Below, in pieces: positions 38,286-46,935 of a stretch of 64,000 bases of DNA. Made by a program: the position numbers and the translations under genes. The notes under the pieces are model-generated. The model saw only the letters and a program-made list of their open reading frames with translations. It was not told the DNA's origin and searched no databases. Source of the DNA: a virus; the IMG/VR virus record IMGVR_UViG_3300006076_000002, positions 1 to 64,000 of that record. One strand, given 5' to 3'. The first letter of the stretch is position 1. The number at the start of each line of letters is the position of its first letter.

Positions 38286-38335
38286 GATTCTAAGTTGATT
38301 ACTTGGCACCTACTACGAGGTGAATTCGTAGAATC
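38286..38335 (+). ncRNA. 50-nt folded element after tRNA-Lys
   Basis: GATTCTA (38286-38292) pairs perfectly with TAGAATC (38329-38335), and CACCT-ACTACG-AGGTG forms an inner hairpin. Starts 4 bases after the tRNA. Confidence 0.45.
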
Positions 38336-38372
38336 TCTGGTTAAGCTACCCATGACAAAAATGAAAAGGCTA

Positions 38373-38510
38373 GAGTAGACTAATCATCTACTCGTACACT
38401 TTATATGTGTAGGCAGCTAAGTTTTTACCTCCTACAATAAATTTTATTACTTGCGGATTTGAACCTCGTATATAACAAATCAATTAATAGATTTTTACTT
38501 AGCTGTCTAC
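38373..38510 (+). ncRNA. Structured RNA region with 13-bp closing stem
   Basis: Two hairpins with 7-nt loops, GAGTAGA/TCTACTC (38373-38393) and TACAC/GTGTA (38395-38411), then a 102-nt element closed by GTAGGCAGCTAAG (38409-38421) and CTTAGCTGTCTAC (38498-38510), 13 pairs including one G-U. Inside, the minus strand reads GGTTCAAATCC, like a T-arm, but no complete minus-strand tRNA fits. No gene overlaps it. Confidence 0.5.
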
Positions 38511-38534
38511 TAGTATAAAGTAAAGGCGGTGCCA

Positions 38535-38771
38535 ATGAGATGGCTAATACAAATATGGCATAACATATGGAACTATCTTATAACTAAGGATAGAGATCGT
38601 GTATTAGCTCAAATGATAAAAGAAACTAGAGAACAGACAATATCTGAACCCTCTAAACATAAGTGTCCTAAAACAGGATTAACTATAGTTGATAAGCTAC
38701 CAGCTAGACAACTTAAAATAAAAAAGAAAAGGAAAGCTAATGGGAGAACTAGAACAGAAAATGTACAGTGA
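38535..38771 (+). CDS. Hypothetical basic protein, 78 aa
   Basis: ATG 38535 has aaaggcggtgcca as ribosome site; a GTG two codons earlier is an alternative. Trp-rich amphipathic start (MRWLIQIWHNIWNYL), then a very basic C-terminus. Overlaps the next gene by 32 bases. Function unknown. Confidence 0.6.
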   Translation: MRWLIQIWHNIWNYLITKDRDRVLAQMIKETREQTISEPSKHKCPKTGLTIVDKLPARQLKIKKKRKANGRTRTENVQ

Positions 38772-38973
38772 AACTCCAGTAGGTGCAGGTTATTATGCTT
38801 TACGTGAAAATACCTCTAAATGTGGTAAGAAGTACACAAAATTAGTTAAAGCAAATCGTTCACCAGAACCAGCTTATGGGGTACTTAATACACCTCCAAA
38901 ACTGACACCTTCAGTAGGGCATAACCAACGTAGACAAAAAATCCTAGATAAAAGGAAAACTAATGGTAACTAA
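38740..38973 (+). CDS. Hypothetical basic protein, 77 aa
   Basis: Ribosome site aaaaaggaaagcta inside the previous gene. MGELEQKMYSETPVGAGYYAL..., Pro- and Lys-rich, probably unstructured. Overlaps the ATPase gene by 11 bases, so it is part of the recombination operon. Confidence 0.6.
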   Translation: MGELEQKMYSETPVGAGYYALRENTSKCGKKYTKLVKANRSPEPAYGVLNTPPKLTPSVGHNQRRQKILDKRKTNGN

Positions 38974-39637
38974 AGAAGGTATTAAACTACTAATAGTAGC
39001 TCCAGAGAATTCAGGTAAAACACGTCTTATTAGCAATATTGAAAGTGGTTTAGTTATGTCAACGGACAACAAAGCATTCCGTGGTAAAGTACCACACTTC
39101 CGTTATAATATTTACAATGGTTTAGATGACTTAATCGAAACAATTAGTTCTAAACTTGAGGCCTACGAATCTAAATTTGGCAAACTGCCAGAAACATTTG
39201 TAATTGATTCCGTAACTCACTTACAGAATATAATCATCAAATACAATAATGATAAGTACACAGGTTTTAATATCTGGACAAATATTAACCGTGACGTATT
39301 AGCTATTAATTCATTCATTGAAGAGGAACTAATTCCAGCCGGAATAAATGTAGTTATGACTGCTCACGTAGTTTACGACACTGAAGCAGCACGTTGGAAG
39401 ATTGACAGTCCGGGTAACTTCGGTAAAACTGGGAGCTGGCTTAGTATAGTTGACGAGAGTGTGTTTATAGAAGTCAAAGGTAACAAACGTATTCTTCACT
39501 TCAGCACTATGAAGTTCCCATGCAGAACCCTTCAAGCAGATTTACCTGAATCAATCAACGTAGACGATTTTGATATTAATAAACATATTAAACTGCTTGA
39601 ATCATCCGTACAGGAAAGTGAGGAATGGGCGATATAA
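38963..39637 (+). CDS. RecA-like ATPase (Sak4-type annealing/recombination protein)
   Basis: 224 residues. Walker A VAPENSGKT (~10-18), Walker B TFVIDSVTHL (~79-88), later VVMTAHVVYD and GSWLSIVDESVFIEV. A single-domain RecA core of this size encoded beside an SSB and an exonuclease is typical of Sak4-type phage recombinases, which promote strand annealing. A homing endonuclease separates it from the SSB gene. Confidence 0.82.
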   Translation: MVTKEGIKLLIVAPENSGKTRLISNIESGLVMSTDNKAFRGKVPHFRYNIYNGLDDLIETISSKLEAYESKFGKLPETFVIDSVTHLQNIIIKYNNDKYTGFNIWTNINRDVLAINSFIEEELIPAGINVVMTAHVVYDTEAARWKIDSPGNFGKTGSWLSIVDESVFIEVKGNKRILHFSTMKFPCRTLQADLPESINVDDFDINKHIKLLESSVQESEEWAI

Positions 39638-39801
39638 GGACCATTTAAGCACATTAGTTGTACAATTCGTACCCAACATTGGATATTACCTATAAAGGAT
39701 TACTTAAGTTATGTTCTGTTATACTTTTAATCTACGCAGGGTTAATATACTGCACCATCTAAACTTTACGGAATTGCCAAATTCTATAAAAAGGAGTTTA
39801 G

Positions 39802-40545
39802 ATGAACTCAAATGAAATTAAAGTACTACATAACAAACCTTTTAAAGGTAAATTTAAGCCACTCAAGCAAGAGAATTATGTTTTAAAGGTATTAGCGGAT
39901 TTAGGTATGCAGTATCCTACTAAATCCTCTAAACAGAAAAAGCGTATGGTACATATTGAATGTAAATGTGGAGATATTCTTACTGTACAAGAAAAGCAGT
40001 TCAGAGATAATCACGCTAGAGTATGTAAAAAATGTTCAAATAAAGATAAAATTATATTTGGAGATAGTTATAAAGACTCTATCGGATTTTATCTTAGAAA
40101 AATACATTCTGGTGTTAAAGGTAGATGTACTAACCCTAAAAATAAAGATTACGAAAAATATAGTAAGTTAGGTATATACCAACCTTGGATGGATTATAGT
40201 GTATTTAGACATTGGGCATTAACTAATGGATACAAACCGGGATTAACTATTGATAGGGTAGATAACAATAAAGGGTACTATCCAAATAACTGTAGATGGA
40301 CTACTAAAAGTATACAAGCACAAAACACTAGAGTTTTACGTTCTACTAATAAATCTGGTTACAGAGGGGTTAGTTGGAATAAAAAAGAGAATATATGGAA
40401 AGTTAATATAATGACGAACGGTAAAAATAAATATTTAGGTAGATTTACTACAGCCTTAGAAGGCGCTAAAGCTTATGATACCTACGTAGTTGAACATAAT
40501 ACTCAACATAATATTAACGGAGTTTTATACTCTGAATTACGATAA
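39802..40545 (+). CDS. HNH-AP2 homing endonuclease, 247 aa
   Basis: Zinc module CKCGDI...CKKC (~53-80), HNH-type core LTIDRVDNNKGYYPNNCRW, then AP2 domain SGYRGVSWNKKENIWKVNI...YLGRFTTALEGAKAYD. Inserted between the RecA-like ATPase and SSB. Related to 31423 in the nuclease part and to 37227 in having AP2. Strong ribosome site (aaaaaggagtttag). The 164-base leader is noncoding and shares TTGTACAATT with the leader of 37227. Confidence 0.85.
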   Translation: MNSNEIKVLHNKPFKGKFKPLKQENYVLKVLADLGMQYPTKSSKQKKRMVHIECKCGDILTVQEKQFRDNHARVCKKCSNKDKIIFGDSYKDSIGFYLRKIHSGVKGRCTNPKNKDYEKYSKLGIYQPWMDYSVFRHWALTNGYKPGLTIDRVDNNKGYYPNNCRWTTKSIQAQNTRVLRSTNKSGYRGVSWNKKENIWKVNIMTNGKNKYLGRFTTALEGAKAYDTYVVEHNTQHNINGVLYSELR

Positions 40546-40582
40546 GTTAATTTAAAGAATTAAATATAAAAGGAAATAATAA

Positions 40583-41269
40583 ATGAGTTTTTTTAAAACA
40601 AAAAGAGATAGTGAGTCAGTAAAAGAAAGAGTTGGAGGAAGTTCTAAATTTTTAAATAAAGCCGGAATATACGATGTAAATGTAATTGCAGCATTTGTAA
40701 ATGAAGGTAAAGGTGGATCTTTAACAGTTGACTTTTTCATTGAGAAAGATGAGCAACCACAACCATTATACGGATCTCTTAGAATTACCAACAATAACGG
40801 TGACGAGAACAAGATTGGTGCAGCAACATTCAATAAACTACTAGTTATTCTTGATGAAGATGAAGCAGCAGATCCAGAGGAAGCAACTCTACCAATGGGT
40901 AAAGATGGTGCAGACAAAGATGTAGCTGTAATTCCTAACCTAACGGATTTTGAAGTCAAAGTATGGGTAGCTATCGAGTATTCAGTATACAATGGCTCTA
41001 TCAAAGAGAAGAAAGTAATTCGTAACTTTTACCGTGCAAACGATGGTGCATCAGCAGAGGAAATCGTTAATGAAGCAGAACCAGGTCAACAGTACGCTAA
41101 AGATCTTGAGTACCTTGAAACTTCAGAAAACAAAGGTGTAATCTACAAAGATAATCTTACTGCAGACCAAGTACAAGAGTGGATCAAAGGCGGACGTAAA
41201 GAAGGCACTGTAGGTGGAAGCACATCAGCAGCTAAGCCTAATTTCTCAAAACGTAGATTTGGAAAATAA
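40583..41269 (+). CDS. Single-stranded DNA-binding protein (probable)
   Basis: 228 residues. A beta-rich N-terminal half (KAGIYDVNVIAAFVNEG, LTVDFFIEKDEQPQPLYG, LRITNNNGD), a very acidic middle, and a Gly/Lys/Arg tail (FSKRRFGK). The plan and place behind the RecA-like ATPase fit the phage SSB class. Unlike bacterial SSB it lacks a DDIPF-type end. In N4 the SSB also activates late promoters, which may apply here to the extended -10 late motif; that is inference. Confidence 0.7.
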   Translation: MSFFKTKRDSESVKERVGGSSKFLNKAGIYDVNVIAAFVNEGKGGSLTVDFFIEKDEQPQPLYGSLRITNNNGDENKIGAATFNKLLVILDEDEAADPEEATLPMGKDGADKDVAVIPNLTDFEVKVWVAIEYSVYNGSIKEKKVIRNFYRANDGASAEEIVNEAEPGQQYAKDLEYLETSENKGVIYKDNLTADQVQEWIKGGRKEGTVGGSTSAAKPNFSKRRFGK

Positions 41270-41274
41270 ATAGT

Positions 41275-41450
41275 TTAAGGAAAGTTATCAGCCTTAAAGA
41301 GAGACTAAGTCTATCGTATACAGAGACTATAAACCTTGCACCCTAACTTTGTCAGTTAACTAGGTTAAATAAAACTGATCGTCTAGAATTCACAAAGACG
41401 CAAACTTTTGAATCCCACGTCCAGCAGTACGGAGGTCAGTAACTACTGCT
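41275..41450 (+). ncRNA. Candidate structured noncoding region
   Basis: No gene between 41269 and 41468. It contains AGAGACTA twice (near 41301 and 41324), nested stems CTTTGT/ACAAAG with CAGTT/AACTG (41348-41398), GACG/CGTC, and a perfect 7-bp stem AGCAGTA/TACTGCT (41423-41429/41444-41450) whose loop contains GGAGG. The last hairpin lies just before the ribosome site of 41468 and could affect its translation. Confidence 0.45.
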
Positions 41451-41467
41451 ATTTATAAAGGAAAATA

Positions 41468-41758
41468 ATGGAAAATAAAGAATTGCAAGATTTACGCAAA
41501 CAGTGCAGTAAATTAGAAAAACAAGTAAAGAAACACTTAAAGAATACGCTTAGTATTTATGCAGAGCTATTGGCAGGTTTTGAAAAACAAGACTCGCTAG
41601 ACCCTGACGAAGTAGGTGTTATCATAGCTTCTTTAGGTTTACAGACTTCACGTGTATTTGATACACTAAACGATAAAGACTTATCCGTACAAGAGTTGGC
41701 TTCTAAGCTTAAACGTATTAATAAAACACCAACTGTTACAACTACAAAGGAAAAATAA
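41468..41758 (+). CDS. Hypothetical coiled-coil protein, 96 aa
   Basis: Starts MENKELQDLRKQCSKLEKQV, a coiled coil, followed by helices and a Thr/Lys tail. TAATG overlap with the HU gene. No family recognised; probably a small DNA-metabolism partner. Confidence 0.66.
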   Translation: MENKELQDLRKQCSKLEKQVKKHLKNTLSIYAELLAGFEKQDSLDPDEVGVIIASLGLQTSRVFDTLNDKDLSVQELASKLKRINKTPTVTTTKEK

Positions 41759-42039
41759 TGAACAAACAACAATTTATTGAAGAACTATCTCTACTAGAAG
41801 ATTTTGAGTCTAAGGCAGCTGCAGCTCGTGCAGTCGAATTAGCTATCGATATTATTACTAAACAAGTAGCTTCCGGTAACGAAGTAGTTATCAGTGGATT
41901 AGGTAAATTCTATCCACATAAACAAACAGGTAAAAGTGGGAAAGTTCCAGGTACTGACAGAACATATACTACTCAAGATAAGATGGTACCTAAGTTCAAA
42001 GCAGCAAAAGCTTTCAAAGACACTGTAGCTGGAGTGTAG
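41758..42039 (+). CDS. HU/IHF-family DNA-bending protein
   Basis: 93 residues. The HU fold is visible: N-terminal helices, then NEVVISGLGKFYPHKQ, the arm region and PGTDRTYTTQDKMVPKFKAAKAFKDTV. The conserved Pro of the arm is present (VPGTD). Such proteins bend DNA for replication, packaging or transcription. Lies in the SSB/RNR region. Confidence 0.9.
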   Translation: MNKQQFIEELSLLEDFESKAAAARAVELAIDIITKQVASGNEVVISGLGKFYPHKQTGKSGKVPGTDRTYTTQDKMVPKFKAAKAFKDTVAGV

Positions 42040-42042
42040 ACT

Positions 42043-42165
42043 ATGTCTACTCTTCAATACATTAAAAATCGGCTAAACGAACAAGTACAATGTACAGTAG
42101 GTTTCAAAGTATTTACTTACTTATCCTTCGCATTAGTATGGCTCACTCTAGCGTTAGGAAAATAG
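42043..42165 (+). CDS. Small membrane peptide upstream of nrdA, 40 aa
   Basis: Polar N-terminus and one span (FTYLSFALVWLTLALG). Fills the gap between HU and nrdA; its end carries the ribosome site (ttaggaaaatagc) of nrdA. Function unknown. Confidence 0.5.
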   Translation: MSTLQYIKNRLNEQVQCTVGFKVFTYLSFALVWLTLALGK

Positions 42166-42166
42166 C

Positions 42167-44311
42167 ATGGCTATTGAACTAGCAACTAATAAAACACACA
42201 TAGTTGTCAAACGTGATGGAAGAGAAGAACCTTATTCTGAAGCTAAAATGAAACAAGTACTTATGTGGGCTTGTCAAGGTAGTGAACCATTAGCTGATAG
42301 CATACTAGAAGCGATTGAAATACGCATTTACAACAAGATAGCCATAGAAACACTATTCGATGAAGTAATAGATACTGTATATAATATGATATCTAGACTT
42401 ACACCACAATACGAAGAAGTACTAAAGCGCTTATTCATACAGAAAACCTATAAAGAGTTATGGGGTATTAAGCGTGCAGAGTATCCAACATTAGCACAAT
42501 ATTTTGCTGAGTTTAGTGGACAGGATAAAGAACTAATCGATCCAAAATTATCTCCAACTGAGTTAGAGCAACTTGATTTAGCTATTAAGCCGGAAAGAGA
42601 CTTATTAAGCCCATATCTAGGTTTAACGGTATTCTTTGAGAAGTATTCTATACGTGGAAAAGAACTATTACAGCATGGTTTTATGCGTGTAGCTATTCAA
42701 CCTTATGTAAATGATACTTCACCAAATAGAATTCAGAAAATTATCAACCGTTACAATAACTTATCTTTAGGTTACTATACAGAAGCAACTCCTAAATTTA
42801 AGAACTCTCTTAAGCATAAGTTTTACGGGGCATCTTGCTGTGTACACAAATCAGCAGATAACTCTGAATCAATCAATGCCGTAACTTCTGATATTGGTCA
42901 GTATTCTCGTGCAGATGGTGGTAATGCTTGTGATGTATCTGATTGGAGAGCATCTAACTCAACTATCGGATTAGTAGGTAAGTCTGATGGTCCTATACCA
43001 TTTATTAAAAAACTTGAAGCATCTGTTAACGCATTTAATCAAAATTCTACTCGTCCTGGTGTATGTGCAGTATACTATCAATGGTGGCATGCAGACGTTA
43101 TGGCACTACTTCCGTTAATGGATGAAGGTGGTAAAGAAAACCAACGTGCCAGAGGTCTTAAATTTGGTATCAAACTTAACCGTCTATTCTTACGTGCTAT
43201 TACAGCTAACGAAGATGTACATTTATTTGATCCGAAAGTAGTACCTCATTTGAACAACCTGTTTGGCACAGAATTCGATGAAGCCTATGATCAAGCTGTC
43301 AAAGCTAAGTTGTACACTTCAGTGATACCAGCACGTACTATTGCATTGGCCATAGCTAAAGAGCGTCTTGAAACAGGCAATTTATACATTTTCTTCATTG
43401 AAAATGCAAATGAGCACACTCCTTTCAATGATATTATTCATAGTTCTAATCTCTGTATGGAAATATTTTTACCTACTATTGCTACTGAATTTAATAAAAG
43501 TAGGGTAGTAACAGATTTATCTACAGGTGAAGCCTATACTGAAAGCTACAATAAAACAGGACTAACTGCACTGTGCAATCTTAGTTCTATCAATGTAGAT
43601 AAATGGATAAACATGTCATCAGAAGAACGAGATACTTTAGCTGCTGAGCTATTGGAGTCTTCTGATAATCTAATTGACTTACAAAGCTACCCTACTCCTG
43701 AAGGTGAATTATTCAACCGTAATTACAGAGCAATTGGTATTGGTATGAATAACTTAGCATATGCATTTGCAAGCAGAAATATTAAGTTTACTGATGACGA
43801 TGCAAAAGTATTAATGGAAGAAATATCATCTTCAATCCATGAAGTATTTAACCGTGCGTCATACAACCTAGCTATACAACGTGGTAATTTCCTATGGCAT
43901 AATAAAACTAAGCTATCTGAACCTAGGCGTTTTGCAACATTGTTTGCTTTACCCCCAGGAGCTACAAACAGTTTAATTATTGGTGCTACCGAAGGTACTG
44001 AACCGGTATCTAAACTATTGAGTGAGAAAACAGGTACATACTCATCTAAACAATTAGTACCTGAACTACTTAAGTACGGAATGAACTACCAGTTAGCTGC
44101 GGAGATACCTACAAAAGTATTATATGATTTAGCAGCGATTCGTCAACGCTATCTTGATCAAGGACAATCTCTTAACACATATGCTAAAGATCCTTCAAGT
44201 GCATACGAAGTAGTTAATGCCATTATCTATGCTGAATCAGTAGGGCTTAAGTCGCTTTACTATTTACAATCAAATACGGCAGTCGATGAGTGCCTTAGCT
44301 GTGGAGCTTAA
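42167..44311 (+). CDS. nrdA: Class I ribonucleotide reductase, large subunit
   Basis: 714 residues. N-terminal ATP-cone (HIVVKRDGREEPYSEAKM), catalytic barrel with the radical-site loop NLCMEIFLP, LCNLSSINVDKW, and a C-terminal redox pair DECLSCGA. It reduces ribonucleoside diphosphates to deoxy forms for phage DNA. The small subunit follows 2 bases later. Slightly shorter than E. coli NrdA (761). Confidence 0.95.
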   Translation: MAIELATNKTHIVVKRDGREEPYSEAKMKQVLMWACQGSEPLADSILEAIEIRIYNKIAIETLFDEVIDTVYNMISRLTPQYEEVLKRLFIQKTYKELWGIKRAEYPTLAQYFAEFSGQDKELIDPKLSPTELEQLDLAIKPERDLLSPYLGLTVFFEKYSIRGKELLQHGFMRVAIQPYVNDTSPNRIQKIINRYNNLSLGYYTEATPKFKNSLKHKFYGASCCVHKSADNSESINAVTSDIGQYSRADGGNACDVSDWRASNSTIGLVGKSDGPIPFIKKLEASVNAFNQNSTRPGVCAVYYQWWHADVMALLPLMDEGGKENQRARGLKFGIKLNRLFLRAITANEDVHLFDPKVVPHLNNLFGTEFDEAYDQAVKAKLYTSVIPARTIALAIAKERLETGNLYIFFIENANEHTPFNDIIHSSNLCMEIFLPTIATEFNKSRVVTDLSTGEAYTESYNKTGLTALCNLSSINVDKWINMSSEERDTLAAELLESSDNLIDLQSYPTPEGELFNRNYRAIGIGMNNLAYAFASRNIKFTDDDAKVLMEEISSSIHEVFNRASYNLAIQRGNFLWHNKTKLSEPRRFATLFALPPGATNSLIIGATEGTEPVSKLLSEKTGTYSSKQLVPELLKYGMNYQLAAEIPTKVLYDLAAIRQRYLDQGQSLNTYAKDPSSAYEVVNAIIYAESVGLKSLYYLQSNTAVDECLSCGA

Positions 44312-44313
44312 CA

Positions 44314-45339
44314 ATGAAACATATAATCACACTTAACCCTCAAACAGACACATCTCTATTTGGGCAATCAGACGGAGGTGTATTCCTTCGTACTGACAAA
44401 GTACAACATAGAATACTAAAAGACCTATGGGACAAATCTAACGCTTTATTCTGGACTGTAAACATGGTTGATTTCTCTAAGGACTCAATTGAACACATAC
44501 CAGAAATTGGTCAACGAATGTTTAAACTAAACAACGGCTATCAATCTTTAATGGATTCAGGCGTAGTTGGTATTTATAATCACTTAGCTTTATTAACTAC
44601 TTCCAACGAAGTAGCTTTATCTTATCAGCAGATAGCATTTATGGAAACAATTCATGCAACTAGCTATTCTGATGGCTTATTGCAAATGTTTAATGAAAAA
44701 GCTACAGAGATAATTGATATAGTATATACAGATAAAGTAGTACAAAATAGATTATCTTCGGAGATAGACTATTCCGATAAAGTAATTATTGATCCAAGCA
44801 AGCATAACATAGCTTTATCAATAGCTGCGACATATTTGCTAGAATCTATTAAGTTCCCATTCAGCTTCTTTGTAACCTTTTCTATTAATAAAGCTTACAG
44901 TAATTGCATCAATGGCTTCTCTCAGCTAATTTCACGAATAGCTACTGACGAATTGGAAATCCATGTACCAACTAATAAGTACATTCTCAAACAACTGATA
45001 AAAGAAGGTGCGATACAGAAGCAGGAAATCTTAACTATGGCTAATACTATCCTAGAACAAGAGCTTAACTGGAATCAGTACCTACAGCAAGATGGCCCAA
45101 TACCTGGGTACAATAAAGAGATAGGTACACAGTTTATTAAGTACATGCACAATAAGTCTGTACGTGATCTAGGTGTAGATATAGATGTAATAAAACCAAA
45201 CGATACTGTTCAATGGTTCAATCATGTAAGAAACCCAGACAACAAGCAAGTATCTCAACAAGAACAAAAGTCAACGCAATACCAGAAAGGTGTTATGAAG
45301 GATAACTTATTCTTATTAGACAAGGCTGATAATGACTGA
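44314..45339 (+). CDS. nrdB: Class I ribonucleotide reductase, small subunit
   Basis: 341 residues. Ligand motifs: NMVDFSKD, METIHATSYSDG (E, H and the radical Tyr), LLESIKFPFSF, and ATDELEIHVP. The last has one more residue between Glu and His than the canonical DExxH-type helix (E-x-x-x-H or E-x-H instead of E-x-x-H), which may change metal binding. The Tyr is present, so a Tyr-radical enzyme is expected. Adjacent to nrdA. Confidence 0.9.
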   Translation: MKHIITLNPQTDTSLFGQSDGGVFLRTDKVQHRILKDLWDKSNALFWTVNMVDFSKDSIEHIPEIGQRMFKLNNGYQSLMDSGVVGIYNHLALLTTSNEVALSYQQIAFMETIHATSYSDGLLQMFNEKATEIIDIVYTDKVVQNRLSSEIDYSDKVIIDPSKHNIALSIAATYLLESIKFPFSFFVTFSINKAYSNCINGFSQLISRIATDELEIHVPTNKYILKQLIKEGAIQKQEILTMANTILEQELNWNQYLQQDGPIPGYNKEIGTQFIKYMHNKSVRDLGVDIDVIKPNDTVQWFNHVRNPDNKQVSQQEQKSTQYQKGVMKDNLFLLDKADND

Positions 45340-45508
45340 ATCTGATATACGTAAAAAGATTGAGCAGTATAGAGTTTCTGATGCACCAATTCACATCAAG
45401 GAAGCAGCTATTAAAGAGCTGGAACAAAAACTAATCTGTAATGACCAGGAAGCTCGTACTCAGTACATTGAGGGCTTACCTGATACATCAGACATACAAC
45501 AAGATTAA
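45332..45508 (+). CDS. Hypothetical acidic protein, 58 aa
   Basis: Starts inside the end of nrdB (overlap 8 bases). Helical, MTESDIRKKIEQYRVSDAPI..., acidic end. No family recognised. Confidence 0.58.
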   Translation: MTESDIRKKIEQYRVSDAPIHIKEAAIKELEQKLICNDQEARTQYIEGLPDTSDIQQD

Positions 45509-45517
45509 AGGAACACA

Positions 45518-46153
45518 ATGAGCGCTAAAAATAGAGGTAGTACAACAATCTTACAAGAATTTTACCCTACACCTACTACTACTGTAGATAGTATACTGGA
45601 TGAAATAAATTGGAGTAAAATTACTACCTTTTGTGAACCTTGTAAAGGTGACGGAGCTGTGTATAATAAAGTACCCCTACTAGATGAGCATAAATACTAT
45701 TTCGAACTAACAGAGGGTACTAACTATTTAGACCCTAAAAACTCAAAACAAGTAGATTTAATTTTAACTAATCCTCCTTTTTCGTTAGCAGAAGAGTTTA
45801 TAACTAAAGCTAAAAAAGAAGCTAAGTGTGTGGTTATGCTCCAACGAGTAAATTTTCTAGGGTCACAAGCACGTAAAGAGTTTTGGAGTAAAAACCCACC
45901 TACCCATCTATTTGTATTAGCAAACAGACCTAAGTTTGTAGCTCGTTGTAATAACAATAAACGCACAGAAGACGGGAAAAAAGTTTGTAACAATAAGGAA
46001 TCTTACCAAATTACCGAACCGGCACAACCGTGTAATACGTGCGGTAAACTAACCGTACCATCCAGTGATGCAACTGAATACGCATGGTTTGTATGGTGTG
46101 AAGAAAGTCATTTAGATATGATTAAAAAAGATAAAGGTGTATATGTTATTTAA
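45518..46153 (+). CDS. Adenine-type DNA methyltransferase-like protein
   Basis: 211 residues. FYPTP, then FCEPCKGDGAVY (SAM-binding motif I region), and ILTNPPFSLAEEF with the NPPF catalytic tetrad. A C-terminal CNNNKR...CNTCG cluster may bind zinc. Such small phage N6-adenine methyltransferases protect DNA against restriction or modify replication signals. Ribosome site aaaggaacaca. Confidence 0.85.
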   Translation: MSAKNRGSTTILQEFYPTPTTTVDSILDEINWSKITTFCEPCKGDGAVYNKVPLLDEHKYYFELTEGTNYLDPKNSKQVDLILTNPPFSLAEEFITKAKKEAKCVVMLQRVNFLGSQARKEFWSKNPPTHLFVLANRPKFVARCNNNKRTEDGKKVCNNKESYQITEPAQPCNTCGKLTVPSSDATEYAWFVWCEESHLDMIKKDKGVYVI

Positions 46154-46177
46154 CACATCTATAAATAAAGGAATACA

Positions 46178-46738
46178 ATGAAATTTAAGAAATTCATGAA
46201 AAGAATTAAGCAGCTACACAAGCATCTACCAGAACAAGTAGAACTGCCATCAGAAGAATGGTTCAAAGCTAATGTACCAAAAGAAGGCAGAATTGATTAC
46301 TTAGCTAGAGGTGTACATAAGTTATTAACTGTAAAGCTACAAGAAGTTGACAATATTGAAGAACCTGCTAAAAACACTAACGAAGATACTACTGAATCCT
46401 TAACTGGTATCGACGCAACTCTAGCTGAACGTGGTTCTAACTACGGTAAATTCGAAAACCACGCTAAATTATCACAAAGTTTGCAAGTACTTTTTGAGGG
46501 GCATGTACGCAGATATGGACAACCAGAGAAGTATACTGACTCTATGAACGAAGCTATCCAGCTAATCATGCACAAACTGGCTAGAATTGCTAACGGTTCG
46601 CCAATGTACATAGAGAACTTCAGAGACATATGCGGATATGCACAACTAATAATAAATGAGTTGGAAACTACTGAGGGTGCTACTGATGCTAAAGTATCTA
46701 AAATTGTAAGAGAAGATAATAAGTGGGTAGAGCAGTAA
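46178..46738 (+). CDS. DUF6378-like protein, 186 aa
   Basis: The C-terminal ~100 residues show the phage family pattern LAERGSNYGKFENHAKLSQ, EAIQLIMHKLARIANGSP, and FRDICGYAQLIINEL. The N-terminal ~75 residues are a basic/acidic helical extension. The family is of unknown function and resembles MazG-type helices. Lies in the nucleotide-metabolism cluster. Confidence 0.75.
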   Translation: MKFKKFMKRIKQLHKHLPEQVELPSEEWFKANVPKEGRIDYLARGVHKLLTVKLQEVDNIEEPAKNTNEDTTESLTGIDATLAERGSNYGKFENHAKLSQSLQVLFEGHVRRYGQPEKYTDSMNEAIQLIMHKLARIANGSPMYIENFRDICGYAQLIINELETTEGATDAKVSKIVREDNKWVEQ

Positions 46739-46935
46739 TGTCCTATCTATCTCTTGACTTTCTATTATATTTAAGTAGATGGGTAGTCTCAGCTTTCGCG
46801 GTTATGCCTGTACTATATATATTAGTTAAGTATAACTGTTGCAAAGGTAAATACGAAGAATACATTCACTTAATACTAGTACAAGTATTCGGTGCATTTA
46901 TATTCTTTTATATTGATCAATGGATATTTTCATGA
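46738..46935 (+). CDS. Small membrane protein, 65 aa
   Basis: TAATG overlap favours start 46738 over an ATG five codons upstream. Two membrane spans (FLLYLSRWVVSAFAVMPVLY; LILVQVFGAFIFFYIDQW). Ends in ATGA overlap with the MT-A70 gene. Function unknown. Confidence 0.6.
   Translation: MSYLSLDFLLYLSRWVVSAFAVMPVLYILVKYNCCKGKYEEYIHLILVQVFGAFIFFYIDQWIFS

Noticed and set aside
38409-38510. Minus-strand tRNA suggested by GGTTCAAATCC
   Set aside because: T-stem pairs at only three of five positions, and no acceptor or anticodon arm fits.
41275-41450. Group I intron remnant (AGAGACTA resembles a conserved R-type element)
   Set aside because: No matching P/Q/S elements, no interrupted gene around it, and no guanosine-site pairing found.
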